Source: Planctomycetaceae bacterium (GTDB lineage Bacteria > Planctomycetota > Planctomycetia > Pirellulales > Pirellulaceae). Taken from it: DNA of 11,821 nt. The notes under the pieces are model-generated. The model saw only the letters and a program-made list of their open reading frames with translations, did no database searches and was not told where the DNA came from. Positions 1 to 7,579 of the stretch are shown one piece after another. The number at the start of each line of letters is the position of its first letter. Positions within the stretch are counted from its first letter, which is position 1. The translations under genes were made by a program, and so were the position numbers. The stretch lies in NCBI GenBank assembly GCA_018658605.1, contig JABHUV010000271.1, forward strand, positions 1-11,821, written 5' to 3'.

Positions 1-318
1 CGTGATCTTCAATTTCGTTTACTCAGGTTGTTTGATGCGATGATTCTCAACAGCGAGTTCCCCGAGGGATTCCGTGAAGCGATTAAGCTCCGAGGTTTTG
101 ACACGGGTATCGGACGACAACCTCAAGGCCCTGTGCTGACTGCCAAGTTACAGGAACTCAGCCGCGATTTGTCGACGCTGCTACACGAGGAAGGATTCAC
201 ACAAGTGGTCACCGCCGATTCAAACACTAGCAGTGCTGCTCCGATTTCCAATGACAACATCGATACGATTGTCCAAGGGGTCCTGGCCGAACTATCTCGC
301 CGCGGATTAGCTCAATAG
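1..318 (+). CDS. DHDPS/N-acetylneuraminate lyase-family protein, C-terminal fragment
   Basis: The reading frame is open from the first base to the TAG at 316-318, so this is the last 105 residues of a gene that begins upstream; the TTG at 28 is an internal Leu codon and not a start. The stretch around FPEGFREAIKLRGFDTG followed by RQPQGP resembles the C-terminal helices of the dihydrodipicolinate synthase/N-acetylneuraminate lyase family, where a 'NP.pvK.al.l.G' segment is followed by an 'R.PL.P' turn. The family are class I aldolases with a TIM barrel and a Schiff-base lysine; the barrel and lysine lie outside the window, so the substrate cannot be named and dapA should not be assumed. The last ~40 residues, a Ser/Thr/Asn linker plus a short helix ending in LAELSRRGLAQ, look like a lineage-specific tail. 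No convincing terminator follows. Confidence 0.65.
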   Translation, partial: RDLQFRLLRLFDAMILNSEFPEGFREAIKLRGFDTGIGRQPQGPVLTAKLQELSRDLSTLLHEEGFTQVVTADSNTSSAAPISNDNIDTIVQGVLAELSRRGLAQ

Positions 319-389
319 TTGACCGACAAATCGTTTTCTTGCACGGGTCGGCATAAGACATCCTCCTACCGAAATTACCTCCAATTACT

Positions 390-419
390 ATTGACGTAGA
401 TTGTCAATCTTGGCAAAAT
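390..419 (+). promoter_or_regulatory. Candidate promoter with overlapping inverted repeat upstream of the response regulator
   Basis: The 269-bp gap at 319-587 has no ORF or RNA gene that I can see. Inside it, TTGACG (391-396) and CAAAAT (414-419) are 17 bp apart, with TG one base before the -10 (411-412) as in an extended -10 element. The perfect inverted repeat ATTGAC-N7-GTCAAT (390-395 and 403-408) overlaps the -35 and could be an operator, for example for the response regulator encoded downstream. The leader to the GTG at 588 would be about 160 nt. The match is by eye only; the -10 agrees at four of six positions. Confidence 0.3.
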
Positions 420-573
420 TCGTCGAAGTTGGCAGGCTTGGTAACTTTCGATGACTTTGGAAAACCAGGTGGTGTCAATGAGATGCGGTGAAATCGTAGA
501 TTAGTCGAGCTAGACAGGTAAGACTAACCACGCAACTAGCATAACAAACGTTACAACAGCATAAATTTCGTTC

Positions 574-580
574 AGGAGGG
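574..580 (+). promoter_or_regulatory. Strong ribosome binding site fixing the response regulator start
   Basis: AGGAGGG lies seven bases before the GTG at 588. This is a near-perfect Shine-Dalgarno sequence and supports GTG as the true start, which keeps the whole helix-turn-helix domain. Confidence 0.75.
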
Positions 581-587
581 ACGGTAC

Positions 588-1181
588 GTGTCACTCACAT
601 CAAAAACTGTGTTCACAACAGGTGAAGCAGCAAAGATTTGTAAAGTCAGTCAACAAACCATCATTCGTTGTTTTGACAACGGATCACTTAATGGATTTCG
701 AGTGCCTGGTAGTCGATTCCGCCGCATCCCGCGTGAAATGCTATTTTCCTTTATGAAAGAAAATGGGATTCCAACCGACGCCTTTGAAAGTGGTAATCGC
801 AAAGTGCTTGTCGTCGATGACGATCTAGAACTGGTAGAACTGCTTGTCGATGTTTTCGAACGTGACGGCCGTTTCGATGTAAAAACAGCCAATAACGGAT
901 TTGACGCAGGTATGGCTGTTCGTGAATTTCGACCAGATCTTGTCGTGTTAGATGTCATGCTCCCAGATATCAACGGTAAAGAAGTTTGTGTTCGAGTACG
1001 CAGCGACGACTCCCTGGAAGCCGTAAAAATTATCTGCATTTCGGGGATGGTCGAGCAAGACAAAATTGCTGAACTAACCGCCGCCGGTGCTGACGACTTC
1101 ATGCACAAACCATTCACCGTAGATCGTTTGCTTGACCGAGCATGTGATCTGCTGGAAATGGAACGTGCGCAGACCAGTTAG
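588..1181 (+). CDS. Response regulator: N-terminal excisionase-type HTH plus receiver domain
   Basis: A 197-residue cytoplasmic two-component regulator. Residues 8-57 match the excisionase/MerR-like HTH_17 pattern: TTGEAAKICKVSQQTIIRCFDNG, then a FRVPGSRFRRIPR wing. Residues 71-190 are a complete receiver domain: acidic cluster DDD at 77-79, phospho-acceptor Asp122 in VVLDVMLPD, Ser152 at the switch position and Lys174 in the HKPF motif, so it should be phosphorylatable. The order is reversed compared with OmpR or NarL proteins, whose DNA-binding domain follows the receiver. There is no other output domain, so phosphorylation probably controls dimerisation or exposure of the HTH. The GTG start has a strong AGGAGGG site. 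The gene is followed by an intrinsic terminator and then a histidine kinase, its likely partner (inference from position). The targets are unknown; it may regulate itself through the upstream inverted repeat. Confidence 0.88.
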   Translation: MSLTSKTVFTTGEAAKICKVSQQTIIRCFDNGSLNGFRVPGSRFRRIPREMLFSFMKENGIPTDAFESGNRKVLVVDDDLELVELLVDVFERDGRFDVKTANNGFDAGMAVREFRPDLVVLDVMLPDINGKEVCVRVRSDDSLEAVKIICISGMVEQDKIAELTAAGADDFMHKPFTVDRLLDRACDLLEMERAQTS

Positions 1182-1226
1182 TTGAAACCTTGTTTTAACT
1201 TTAAAGGTCGTATATCAACTTAAGCT

Positions 1227-1262
1227 AAACGCGTATCGTTAACCTGCGATGCGCGTTTTTTT
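1227..1262 (+). terminator. Rho-independent terminator after the response regulator
   Basis: Arms AAACGCGTATCG (1227-1238) and CGATGCGCGTTT (1247-1258) pair over 12 bp with a single G-T wobble around an 8-nt loop, and the T-run continues to 1262 (seven Ts from 1256). It begins 46 nt after the response regulator stop. The ATG at 1249 lies inside the right arm, which argues against that codon as the kinase start. Confidence 0.8.
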
Positions 1263-1267
1263 ATTAT
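1239..1267 (+). promoter_or_regulatory. Candidate kinase promoter nested in the terminator
   Basis: TTAACC (1239-1244, in the terminator loop) and TATTAT (1262-1267) are separated by 17 bp and match the sigma-70 consensus at four and five of six positions. Transcription would start near 1274 and give a leader of about 11 nt before the ATG at 1285, which has no Shine-Dalgarno sequence. Visual inference only. Confidence 0.3.
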
Positions 1268-1284
1268 CTCCCACTCTTCATATT

Positions 1285-2517
1285 ATGCAAACTTGGCCTA
1301 CTATCACGATTCAACATCGACAACTGGCTTTGCCACAAGTTGCCAAAACGCTTAACCGATATGTAACAGGGGTTGTCAAATTAAACCCACAAGAACGCAC
1401 GGCTCAACTGCTGAAGCTTTTTGCAGACGATCCATTTTTCACCGCTTGGGTATATGCCCTAGCCGCGGCCCGAGGACAACATCCTAGCGATGTCTCGGAA
1501 CTCGTTGAATGGATGAACGATGCCGGCCAAACGTACATTGCCGATCTCGACCCGGACCTCGTCGGTGAACTCCAACCGCCAGACCCTGCAGATAGCATTA
1601 CGTTAGTCACCGCAATTGTCGCTAACAGCCGCAAAGTCGAGCATGATCTAGTAGCTGAATTGGTCGCTTGCGATTTTACCGATTTGCCGGCAACCGTCGA
1701 CGCTGAAATTCACGATGCACTAACACAACTCGCTGCACCTCCTAGCGACCAAGATGGACTTCAGTTGGATTTTTCGGATCTACAAAAAGTATTGCGTTGG
1801 GACACGATGGAACACTCCTTCCAACAACAATTGCACACCCAAAAAATGCTCGCGATCAAAAATTTCGCCTATGGTGCAAGCCACGAAATCAACAACCCAT
1901 TAGCGAATATTTCAACTCGGGGACAAGCACTGCTATACGATGAAACAGATTCGGACAGACAACGATCACTCAATACGATCGTCGCTCAGGCATTTCGGGC
2001 AAATGCCATGATTGCGGATCTGATGTTGTTTGCCCACCCGCCGACGATGCAACTCGAACGCCAAAACCTGCCGGAAATTCTCCAACGCAGTGCTGGGGAA
2101 ATGGCCATTCAATTGAAAGCCAAGAACATTCAGATCGAATTAACTGGCGACTCTAACATCCATGTGGTCGGTAACATCAATGGTTTATTTGAAATGTTCA
2201 AGGCCCTACTCCAGAACTGTGTCGACGCCATGGAATCGGGTAACATCGCCATTGGCTGGACGCCACAACTCGGACAAGTGCGCATCGAAATCGCTGACAC
2301 TGGCCCCGGCATTGCAGACGATATTCTACCGGTGATCTTTGACCCATTTTTCTCAGGTCGTGAAGCTGGACGCGGTCTAGGATTTGGACTACCCAAAGCT
2401 TGGCGAATCGCACAAATCCACCATGGTTCTATTGAAATTAAGAACCTCAGCGATGACGATGCAAATTCTATAGGAATCTGTGCCACGGTTCACCTCCCCG
2501 AGAGCCGTGAATCCTGA
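1285..2517 (+). CDS. Soluble sensor histidine kinase
   Basis: A 410-residue kinase from the ATG at 1285. No membrane segment or signal peptide is seen, so it is probably cytoplasmic. Residues ~1-185 form a helical input region that I do not recognise; a distant HDOD-like fold is possible but unproven. The dimerisation/phospho-acceptor segment has His200 in the H-box GASHEINNPLANI, close to the HEINNPL pattern of NtrB-like kinases. The ATPase domain has the N-box (Asn311 in LLQNCVDAM), G1 (DTGPGI from 338), F-box (FDPFF from 352) and G2 (GLGFGLP from 364), so it looks catalytically complete. An in-frame ATG at 1249 would add 12 residues but lies inside the terminator stem. The kinase follows the response regulator and precedes mnmG by 42 nt. 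Pairing with the regulator is inferred from adjacency. Confidence 0.87.
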   Translation: MQTWPTITIQHRQLALPQVAKTLNRYVTGVVKLNPQERTAQLLKLFADDPFFTAWVYALAAARGQHPSDVSELVEWMNDAGQTYIADLDPDLVGELQPPDPADSITLVTAIVANSRKVEHDLVAELVACDFTDLPATVDAEIHDALTQLAAPPSDQDGLQLDFSDLQKVLRWDTMEHSFQQQLHTQKMLAIKNFAYGASHEINNPLANISTRGQALLYDETDSDRQRSLNTIVAQAFRANAMIADLMLFAHPPTMQLERQNLPEILQRSAGEMAIQLKAKNIQIELTGDSNIHVVGNINGLFEMFKALLQNCVDAMESGNIAIGWTPQLGQVRIEIADTGPGIADDILPVIFDPFFSGREAGRGLGFGLPKAWRIAQIHHGSIEIKNLSDDDANSIGICATVHLPESRES

Positions 2518-2559
2518 GATAGCATATCCAAAACAGGATGTGTACTTCATAATGTGACT

Positions 2560-4377
2560 ATGAATTCATCTACTTACCAATACGATGTAATTGTAGTTGG
2601 CGCGGGCCATGCAGGCACCGAAGCAGCGGCAGCGGCAGCACGCGCCGGTGCGAACGTCGCGCTGCTGACTACCAATCTCGATACCGTCGGGCAAATGAGC
2701 TGTAACCCTGCCATCGGTGGTGTTGGTAAAGGGCAAATCGTACGCGAAATCGATGCCCTCGGCGGCCTCATGGGCTTGGCTATCGATAAAACCGCACTAC
2801 AGTTTCGCATGCTCAATCGCCGTAAAGGTCCCGCGATGCATAGCCCCCGCGCGCAGGCTGACAAAAAACTGTATCAGCAAGAAATCAAGCAGCTCATTGA
2901 ACAACAAGCGGGACTAACGCTGCGACAAGAAATGGTCGAGGACATTCTCACTGAAAAGGTTGGGGAACGAGTGGTCGTTCGAGGTGTCCGCGTCACAGGT
3001 GACGCCGTCTATTATGCTCCTCGCCTAATCCTGACGACCGGTACCTTTCTCTCCGCATTGATGCACACCGGTGAATCCCAAACGGCGGGTGGCCGTGCGG
3101 GTGAAGGAACAAGCAGCGGAATCAGCAGTGCTTTAAACGAAGCGGGGTTTCGACTCGAACGATTCAAAACAGGCACGCCCCCTCGAATCAATGCCCGCAC
3201 CGTCGACTTCTCCCAAACCGAGATTCAACCTGGTGATGACGATCCTCAACCATTTTCATTCGTAACGAAACAACTTACACAAGAACAACTACCCTGCTGG
3301 ATAGCGCATACAAATGAAGCGGTGCATGATCTAATCAAAGCGAATCTAGATCGAGCACCCATGTACAACGGCCAAATCGATTCGGGTGGCCCTCGATATT
3401 GCCCATCGATAGAAGATAAGGTCGTTCGCTTTGCTGACAAATCAAGCCACCAGCTGTTTCTCGAGCCCGAAGGTTACGAAACCGAAGAGATATACGTAAA
3501 CGGTATTTCAACTAGCTTGCCTCGAGACGTGCAAGATGCCATATTTCAGCTGATCCCCGGACTCGAAAACGCACAAATCATGCGTTATGGCTATGCCGTC
3601 GAATATGATTTCGCCCCGCCAGATCAACTGCGTCCAACACTGGAAACTAAGTTTATTGATGGGCTGTATTTTGCTGGTCAAATCAACGGTACCACCGGGT
3701 ATGAAGAAGCGGGAGCTCAGGGCCTAATTGCCGGCGCTAACGCAGCGCTTGCTGAGAATAGCGAAACGCCGTTAATCATCGGTCGTGACCAGGCTTACAT
3801 CGGCGTGTTAATTGATGATTTAGTAACGTGCGGTGTGGACGAACCGTATCGCATGTTCACTTCACGAGCGGAGTATCGGTTGATGCTACGGCAAGACAAT
3901 GCTGACCGCCGCTTAACTCCGCTAGGATTTGAAAAAGGTCTCGTTAGCCAACAGCGTTTAGACCAACTACAGCAAAAAGAAGAACACATTAAACGAACAC
4001 TGGCAGCATTAGAAACAAAATCGATTGGTCAGGGGACATTGAATAAGTACTTGAAACGTCCCGAGACACAATGGGATGAAATTTTAGAGCACTTACCAGA
4101 ATTATCTGAAATGTCTGAAGCAGTTGTGGAGCAGGTCGTCTACGACGTAAAGTACTCGGGCTATATTGCTCGCCAACAGCTTGAAATTGATCGGCAACAG
4201 CGACTACAGGATAAAAAGATACCCGACGATTTTAATTACGATGGTATCGGCCATTTGCGCACCGAAGCCCGTCAGAAGTTAGCGAAAATCCGCCCCGTGA
4301 GTATCGCTCAAGCTTCCCGCATCAGCGGCATCACGCCAGCCGACATGGCATTGGTTCTAGCCCACCTGCGATCATAA
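2560..4377 (+). CDS. mnmG: tRNA uridine-5-carboxymethylaminomethyl modification enzyme MnmG (GidA)
   Basis: MnmG, with MnmE, installs the carboxymethylaminomethyl (or aminomethyl) group on C5 of the wobble uridine of certain tRNAs, using FAD, NADH and a methylene-THF carbon. At 605 residues the protein is full length for the family (E. coli about 629). Visible signatures are the N-terminal FAD motif VVGAGHAGTEAA, SCNPAIGGVGKGQIVREIDALGG with Cys48, GGPRYCPSIEDKVVRF with Cys281 (these match the catalytic Cys47 and Cys277 of E. coli), YFAGQINGTTGYEEA, and the C-terminal helical region ending in RPVSIAQASRISGITPADMALVL, used for MnmE contact. The start may be GTG at 2554 or ATG at 2560; I prefer the ATG. 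There is no clear Shine-Dalgarno; CATAAT at 2548-2553 might be a -10 for a leaderless message. The gene is convergent with the next one, 53 bp away. Confidence 0.97.
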   Translation: MNSSTYQYDVIVVGAGHAGTEAAAAAARAGANVALLTTNLDTVGQMSCNPAIGGVGKGQIVREIDALGGLMGLAIDKTALQFRMLNRRKGPAMHSPRAQADKKLYQQEIKQLIEQQAGLTLRQEMVEDILTEKVGERVVVRGVRVTGDAVYYAPRLILTTGTFLSALMHTGESQTAGGRAGEGTSSGISSALNEAGFRLERFKTGTPPRINARTVDFSQTEIQPGDDDPQPFSFVTKQLTQEQLPCWIAHTNEAVHDLIKANLDRAPMYNGQIDSGGPRYCPSIEDKVVRFADKSSHQLFLEPEGYETEEIYVNGISTSLPRDVQDAIFQLIPGLENAQIMRYGYAVEYDFAPPDQLRPTLETKFIDGLYFAGQINGTTGYEEAGAQGLIAGANAALAENSETPLIIGRDQAYIGVLIDDLVTCGVDEPYRMFTSRAEYRLMLRQDNADRRLTPLGFEKGLVSQQRLDQLQQKEEHIKRTLAALETKSIGQGTLNKYLKRPETQWDEILEHLPELSEMSEAVVEQVVYDVKYSGYIARQQLEIDRQQRLQDKKIPDDFNYDGIGHLRTEARQKLAKIRPVSIAQASRISGITPADMALVLAHLRS

Positions 4378-4430
4378 ACATCGGTGGTTCAAATTTAGCT
4401 GCCACTCGTGGAAAGACAACACAGCCTGAG

Positions 4431-6065
4431 CTATTCATCCGTGGCACCACCAAGCGTAACCGATATTTTATATTTGTTTTGCAAATGAGCGTGTGCAGTA
4501 CTTGCATAGGACGCCTTGGGATACTTCTTGCAACACGACTGAAACGCCTTGATCGCCAATTCACGGGATGTCATTGCCTCATAGGTGTACCCAATTTGCA
4601 GTTGAGCCCAGGGAGCTAAACCTTCGTGACCATTGACTATCTGCCCATATAGAATCAAGGCTTCTTTGTGCTGTTTCAACGCTCGGTGACAGGCGGCCAT
4701 TTGTTTATAATTTTCCGGAAAGTTCTCGCATTGTCGATAGGTACCAATCGCTTCCTTGAATAGATTCGCCTCGTGCTGAGTGGTTGCTAACGCCCATATC
4801 CATTGCTGGAAATTAGCCACGTCGGTCTTCACCAAAGCTTGATACCCTAGAATAGCCTGAGGGAATTTACGAAACTCTCGATATGTTGCTGCTTCTGCAC
4901 CTCGCCAAGTTGCTCCGTTTTCCGCATCGATTCCCGCTAGTTGCTTATAGACAACGACTGCTTCATCTGGCTTCAATTCCGCGCGAAAACTCTGGGCGAC
5001 CTTAGCCAACCCCGCAACTTTATCCTTGAATTGACGATAGATCGTCCGCGACTGCTCAAATCGCTTCTGTGACCCATGATAATCCGCAATGCTCGACAGT
5101 AAATCATCTCGGTTTCCAAACACTCCCAACATCGTTTTGTAGGCAGCCAAGATTTCTTTATCACGCCGCGAATATTTTTGCACTTCGATTATTTGATACC
5201 ATTGGCCCAGCGCTTTATCAGTCAATTGTTCTGTCGACAAATCTGTTTCAATATTCTTCCTTAGAAATCCAATGGTTTGATCGGCAACCTTATAACCCAC
5301 ACTCTGAGTCTTTTCTACGGCGACCAAGTCACCAATGGGAGTGCGACTATAAGAATAGACATAATAAAAAAGTCGATCGTCTTTATAATTGGTTTCAAGA
5401 CATTCAAGCCCGCTGGCAAACACCCCATTTCTAAAATAATGCACAGCGAGTGAATTAGCCGCTGTGGCACATGTGCTTTGTATTAATGAAGTGCGAGGAA
5501 TATCGAATGCCATCCGTTTCCAAATTTTCACCAAGCTTACTTCGTCTTTTTCTCTAATCGCAATCTCTGCTAATCCGGCTAATGAGTATACTGCCACCGC
5601 AGCCTTAGGGTAATCTGAAATCGTTTGCTGATATGCTGACTTTCCACTTGGAACACGACCGATCGCGACATACGTTTTTCCAATTAGGTACGATGCTTTG
5701 GCTGCGTCCGCTGATTCTGGCCAATAGTCAATCACCGATTGAAATCCTTCCTTAATGGCAGTGTTTTGTTTCCGGAGTTGATTGAGGCACAGGCTCCATT
5801 TTAGTTGAGCAAACGAGGCAGCGTCACTTACCTCATACAACGACAAGTATTTTTCATATTCACTCATCGCAACATCAAACTTTTTGTCCTTATAGTATTT
5901 CTCCGCAATGTTCATCTGATAGCGTTCAACTTCTCGCATTTTCGCCCACCGCTCAAGCGACATTTCATCCAACTTTGTCTGTGCGTACAGTACTTGCAAG
6001 TCCATCGTTAGGACAACCAGTATTGCCAACATCGAAAGTAGTAGCCAATTCTTTGTGTAAATCAC
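4431..6065 (-). CDS. Secreted tetratricopeptide-repeat protein (last gene of the ExbBD cluster)
   Basis: A 544-residue protein from the GTG at 6065-6063. This start gives a clean signal peptide (residues 1-28, hydrophobic core WLLLSMLAILVVLTM, likely cleavage after VLYA), so the protein is probably periplasmic. The rest is almost all helical TPR-like repeats: examples are AEKYYKDKKFDVAMSEYEKY near the N-terminus, LIGKTYVAIGRVPSGKSAYQ, and LQIGYTYEAMTSRELAIKAF with KKYPKASYA near the C-terminus, a tail like those of YbgF/CpoB and BamD. No catalytic motif is visible. The start overlaps the stop of the DUF4159 gene (TAGTG), with GGAGAAG placed seven bases upstream. A TTG at 6104 would give a longer N-terminus but has no better signal and would blunt the signal peptide. 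A scaffold role beside the ExbBD motor is inferred from context. Confidence 0.8.
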   Translation of the reverse strand: MIYTKNWLLLSMLAILVVLTMDLQVLYAQTKLDEMSLERWAKMREVERYQMNIAEKYYKDKKFDVAMSEYEKYLSLYEVSDAASFAQLKWSLCLNQLRKQNTAIKEGFQSVIDYWPESADAAKASYLIGKTYVAIGRVPSGKSAYQQTISDYPKAAVAVYSLAGLAEIAIREKDEVSLVKIWKRMAFDIPRTSLIQSTCATAANSLAVHYFRNGVFASGLECLETNYKDDRLFYYVYSYSRTPIGDLVAVEKTQSVGYKVADQTIGFLRKNIETDLSTEQLTDKALGQWYQIIEVQKYSRRDKEILAAYKTMLGVFGNRDDLLSSIADYHGSQKRFEQSRTIYRQFKDKVAGLAKVAQSFRAELKPDEAVVVYKQLAGIDAENGATWRGAEAATYREFRKFPQAILGYQALVKTDVANFQQWIWALATTQHEANLFKEAIGTYRQCENFPENYKQMAACHRALKQHKEALILYGQIVNGHEGLAPWAQLQIGYTYEAMTSRELAIKAFQSCCKKYPKASYASTAHAHLQNKYKISVTLGGATDE

Positions 6066-7549
6066 TAGTCTTCTCCATTCGAATTTTGTTGAGCAATGCG
6101 CCAACGCGAATGTCCAACATGTGCATAGTTAATAACATTCACCCCCAAGCGGTAACTGCTATTCCAAATTTCAGCAGAAACACCTGCGTGTCCATCTGCC
6201 CAAGCGTCACCAATATCGCCCGGATGGTAATAGCATATCCAGCGACCATCTTTAAACCAACCTAAAGCTTGCACACCGCCGTGTGGTGCGACGATTGGTA
6301 CTTTCGGAATTTGATATGGTTTCATATGAATGTCGTCGTCCGCCGGAATGCGCACCGGCTTCACATCACCGGCGATTCGTTGCATCATCGATAGAAACTG
6401 ATTATGAAAATGCCGACTGCCACCATTGTCTCCGAAGATCATGCCATGCTTATCAAAAATATACTCTCTGAGAATCTTAATGTCATTGTTCCCAAGAGAA
6501 ATATTCTTTTGGCCTGTTATATAAAGTAAGGGAGGACATCGCACCTTATCAAACGCTTGCAGTTGACTCGGCGACACTGCCTTGGATTGTTTAGCCACCT
6601 TCTGCCCAGTCAACTCGGTGTATTTGATTAACATATTCATGTCACCACCAATTCCGAAATCTTGGTTCCAATCACCACCGGCATACTCAAGTCGAAAGAA
6701 TCCGACCGAGCCCTTATTAGTTCCTCCCGCAAATCCAGCGCCTTCGCCTTCCCCATCGCCAATCTTGTATTGGTGCGCAGTAACCTCGCTGAGCTCCAAT
6801 TTAACTTCATCGATCTCCGGCGCGTTGTAATAGATGGCGCTAAAGGGATTTAGGATAAACTTCTTGCGGATAATCTTCTGAACCTTGACGACCTGTTGAA
6901 CAGTTTCCGTAACGCCGCCACCGGCTGGTAAATCGTAATACTGTGTACAACCGCGAAACTGGCTCAGAATCATGCACACCAAGAAAAACGTAACACAATA
7001 ACTGACAAAACTGCTCAGCGATTGATTCAGCCGTGGAGATTTCTGGCCGTAGTACCATGCTTGTGGATCGAGTGGATTCCAAATCTTAGCCTGAGGTTCT
7101 TTGTCTTTCGTTCTCACAGGCGTTTCATGCCGCAGTGTGGCTTGCAGATTAAACGCCTTACGACGTTCTGCTTCCAGACGCTGGGCGATACGTTCGATGC
7201 CCCAGACAACCCAAATCAATCCCGTTATAAAAAAAGTTACGAGCCCAACGCGTGCAACATAGCCTCGCAATACACCAAACTCTAGCCAATCAGAGAAATA
7301 GATCCCTGCCTGCCAAAATATCGGTATAGAAACAGTGAAGGCAAACCAAAAGCGAATGAGGTTTTCCTGGCGGCGGTGATATTCAACCCGCATACGGATT
7401 GCCATTGCAATAGCAGCGCCTGCAAACAACAACGTGTGATCCGGTAATAACCCGACCCACACCCAGTCAATTACGGCAGCAAACCAAACAAGAGTCACTA
7501 CGACAGCTGTCCAACGCGTTCGCCGATTAATGTTGCGCCATGTTTCCAA
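6065..7549 (-). CDS. Multi-TM inner-membrane protein with C-terminal DUF4159-like domain
   Basis: A 494-residue protein with a TTG start; an AGGTGG-like site lies about ten bases upstream, and the first in-frame ATG (residue 49) would cut the first membrane segments. Hydrophobic segments are at about 13-35, 38-53 (weak), 65-85, 97-118 and 178-197. Then comes a linker with QQVVKVQKIIRKKFILNPFSAI, a Gly-rich patch at 264-282, and a compact domain at ~285-480 with RLEYAGGDWN, CPPLLYITG (338-346), LREYIFDKHGMIFGDNGG (360-377) and a conserved-looking tail. This pattern matches DUF4159, a domain with a fold like class I glutamine amidotransferases; no nucleophilic Cys is apparent at the expected elbow (GDNGG there), so catalysis is doubtful. 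If all five segments cross the membrane, the domain would be on the opposite side from the N-terminus. It follows the bitopic protein by 30 nt and overlaps the next gene. Function unknown. Confidence 0.78.
   Translation of the reverse strand: METWRNINRRTRWTAVVVTLVWFAAVIDWVWVGLLPDHTLLFAGAAIAMAIRMRVEYHRRQENLIRFWFAFTVSIPIFWQAGIYFSDWLEFGVLRGYVARVGLVTFFITGLIWVVWGIERIAQRLEAERRKAFNLQATLRHETPVRTKDKEPQAKIWNPLDPQAWYYGQKSPRLNQSLSSFVSYCVTFFLVCMILSQFRGCTQYYDLPAGGGVTETVQQVVKVQKIIRKKFILNPFSAIYYNAPEIDEVKLELSEVTAHQYKIGDGEGEGAGFAGGTNKGSVGFFRLEYAGGDWNQDFGIGGDMNMLIKYTELTGQKVAKQSKAVSPSQLQAFDKVRCPPLLYITGQKNISLGNNDIKILREYIFDKHGMIFGDNGGSRHFHNQFLSMMQRIAGDVKPVRIPADDDIHMKPYQIPKVPIVAPHGGVQALGWFKDGRWICYYHPGDIGDAWADGHAGVSAEIWNSSYRLGVNVINYAHVGHSRWRIAQQNSNGED
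6069..6076 (-). promoter_or_regulatory. Ribosome binding site deciding the start of the terminal TPR gene
   Basis: On the minus strand GGAGAAGA reads from 6076 to 6069 at the very end of the DUF4159 gene; its GGAG core is seven bases from the GTG at 6065. This supports the overlapping GTG start over the TTG at 6104 and implies translational coupling. Confidence 0.65.
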
Positions 7550-7579
7550 AAAAATAGTTCCACCTATTAAACTCGGACT

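Noticed and set aside
319..360. Possible terminator after the lyase-family gene (CCGAC ... GTCGG)
   Set aside because: A five-bp stem with a long loop and no T-run is too weak.
501..527. Inverted repeat TTAGTC-N15-GACTAA in the response regulator leader
   Set aside because: Six-bp arms with a 15-nt spacer are expected by chance at this scale, and no other signal supports it.
650..1117. Minus-strand open frame of 155 codons opposite the response regulator
   Set aside because: Ser/Thr/Arg-rich shadow translation opposite a gene with clear domains and a strong ribosome site.
2548..2560. CATAAT as a -10 for a leaderless mnmG transcript
   Set aside because: The spacing to the ATG fits, but the -35 region (TATCCA) matches at only three of six positions, so it is mentioned only in the gene entry.
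4378..4430. Possible bidirectional terminator between the convergent mnmG and TPR genes
   Set aside because: Only a 4-bp CCAC/GTGG hairpin with a 2-nt loop is visible and there is no T-run on either strand.
5069..5434. Plus-strand open frame of 121 codons within the minus-strand TPR gene
   Set aside because: No ribosome site, no recognisable protein pattern, and it is fully antisense to a well-supported gene.
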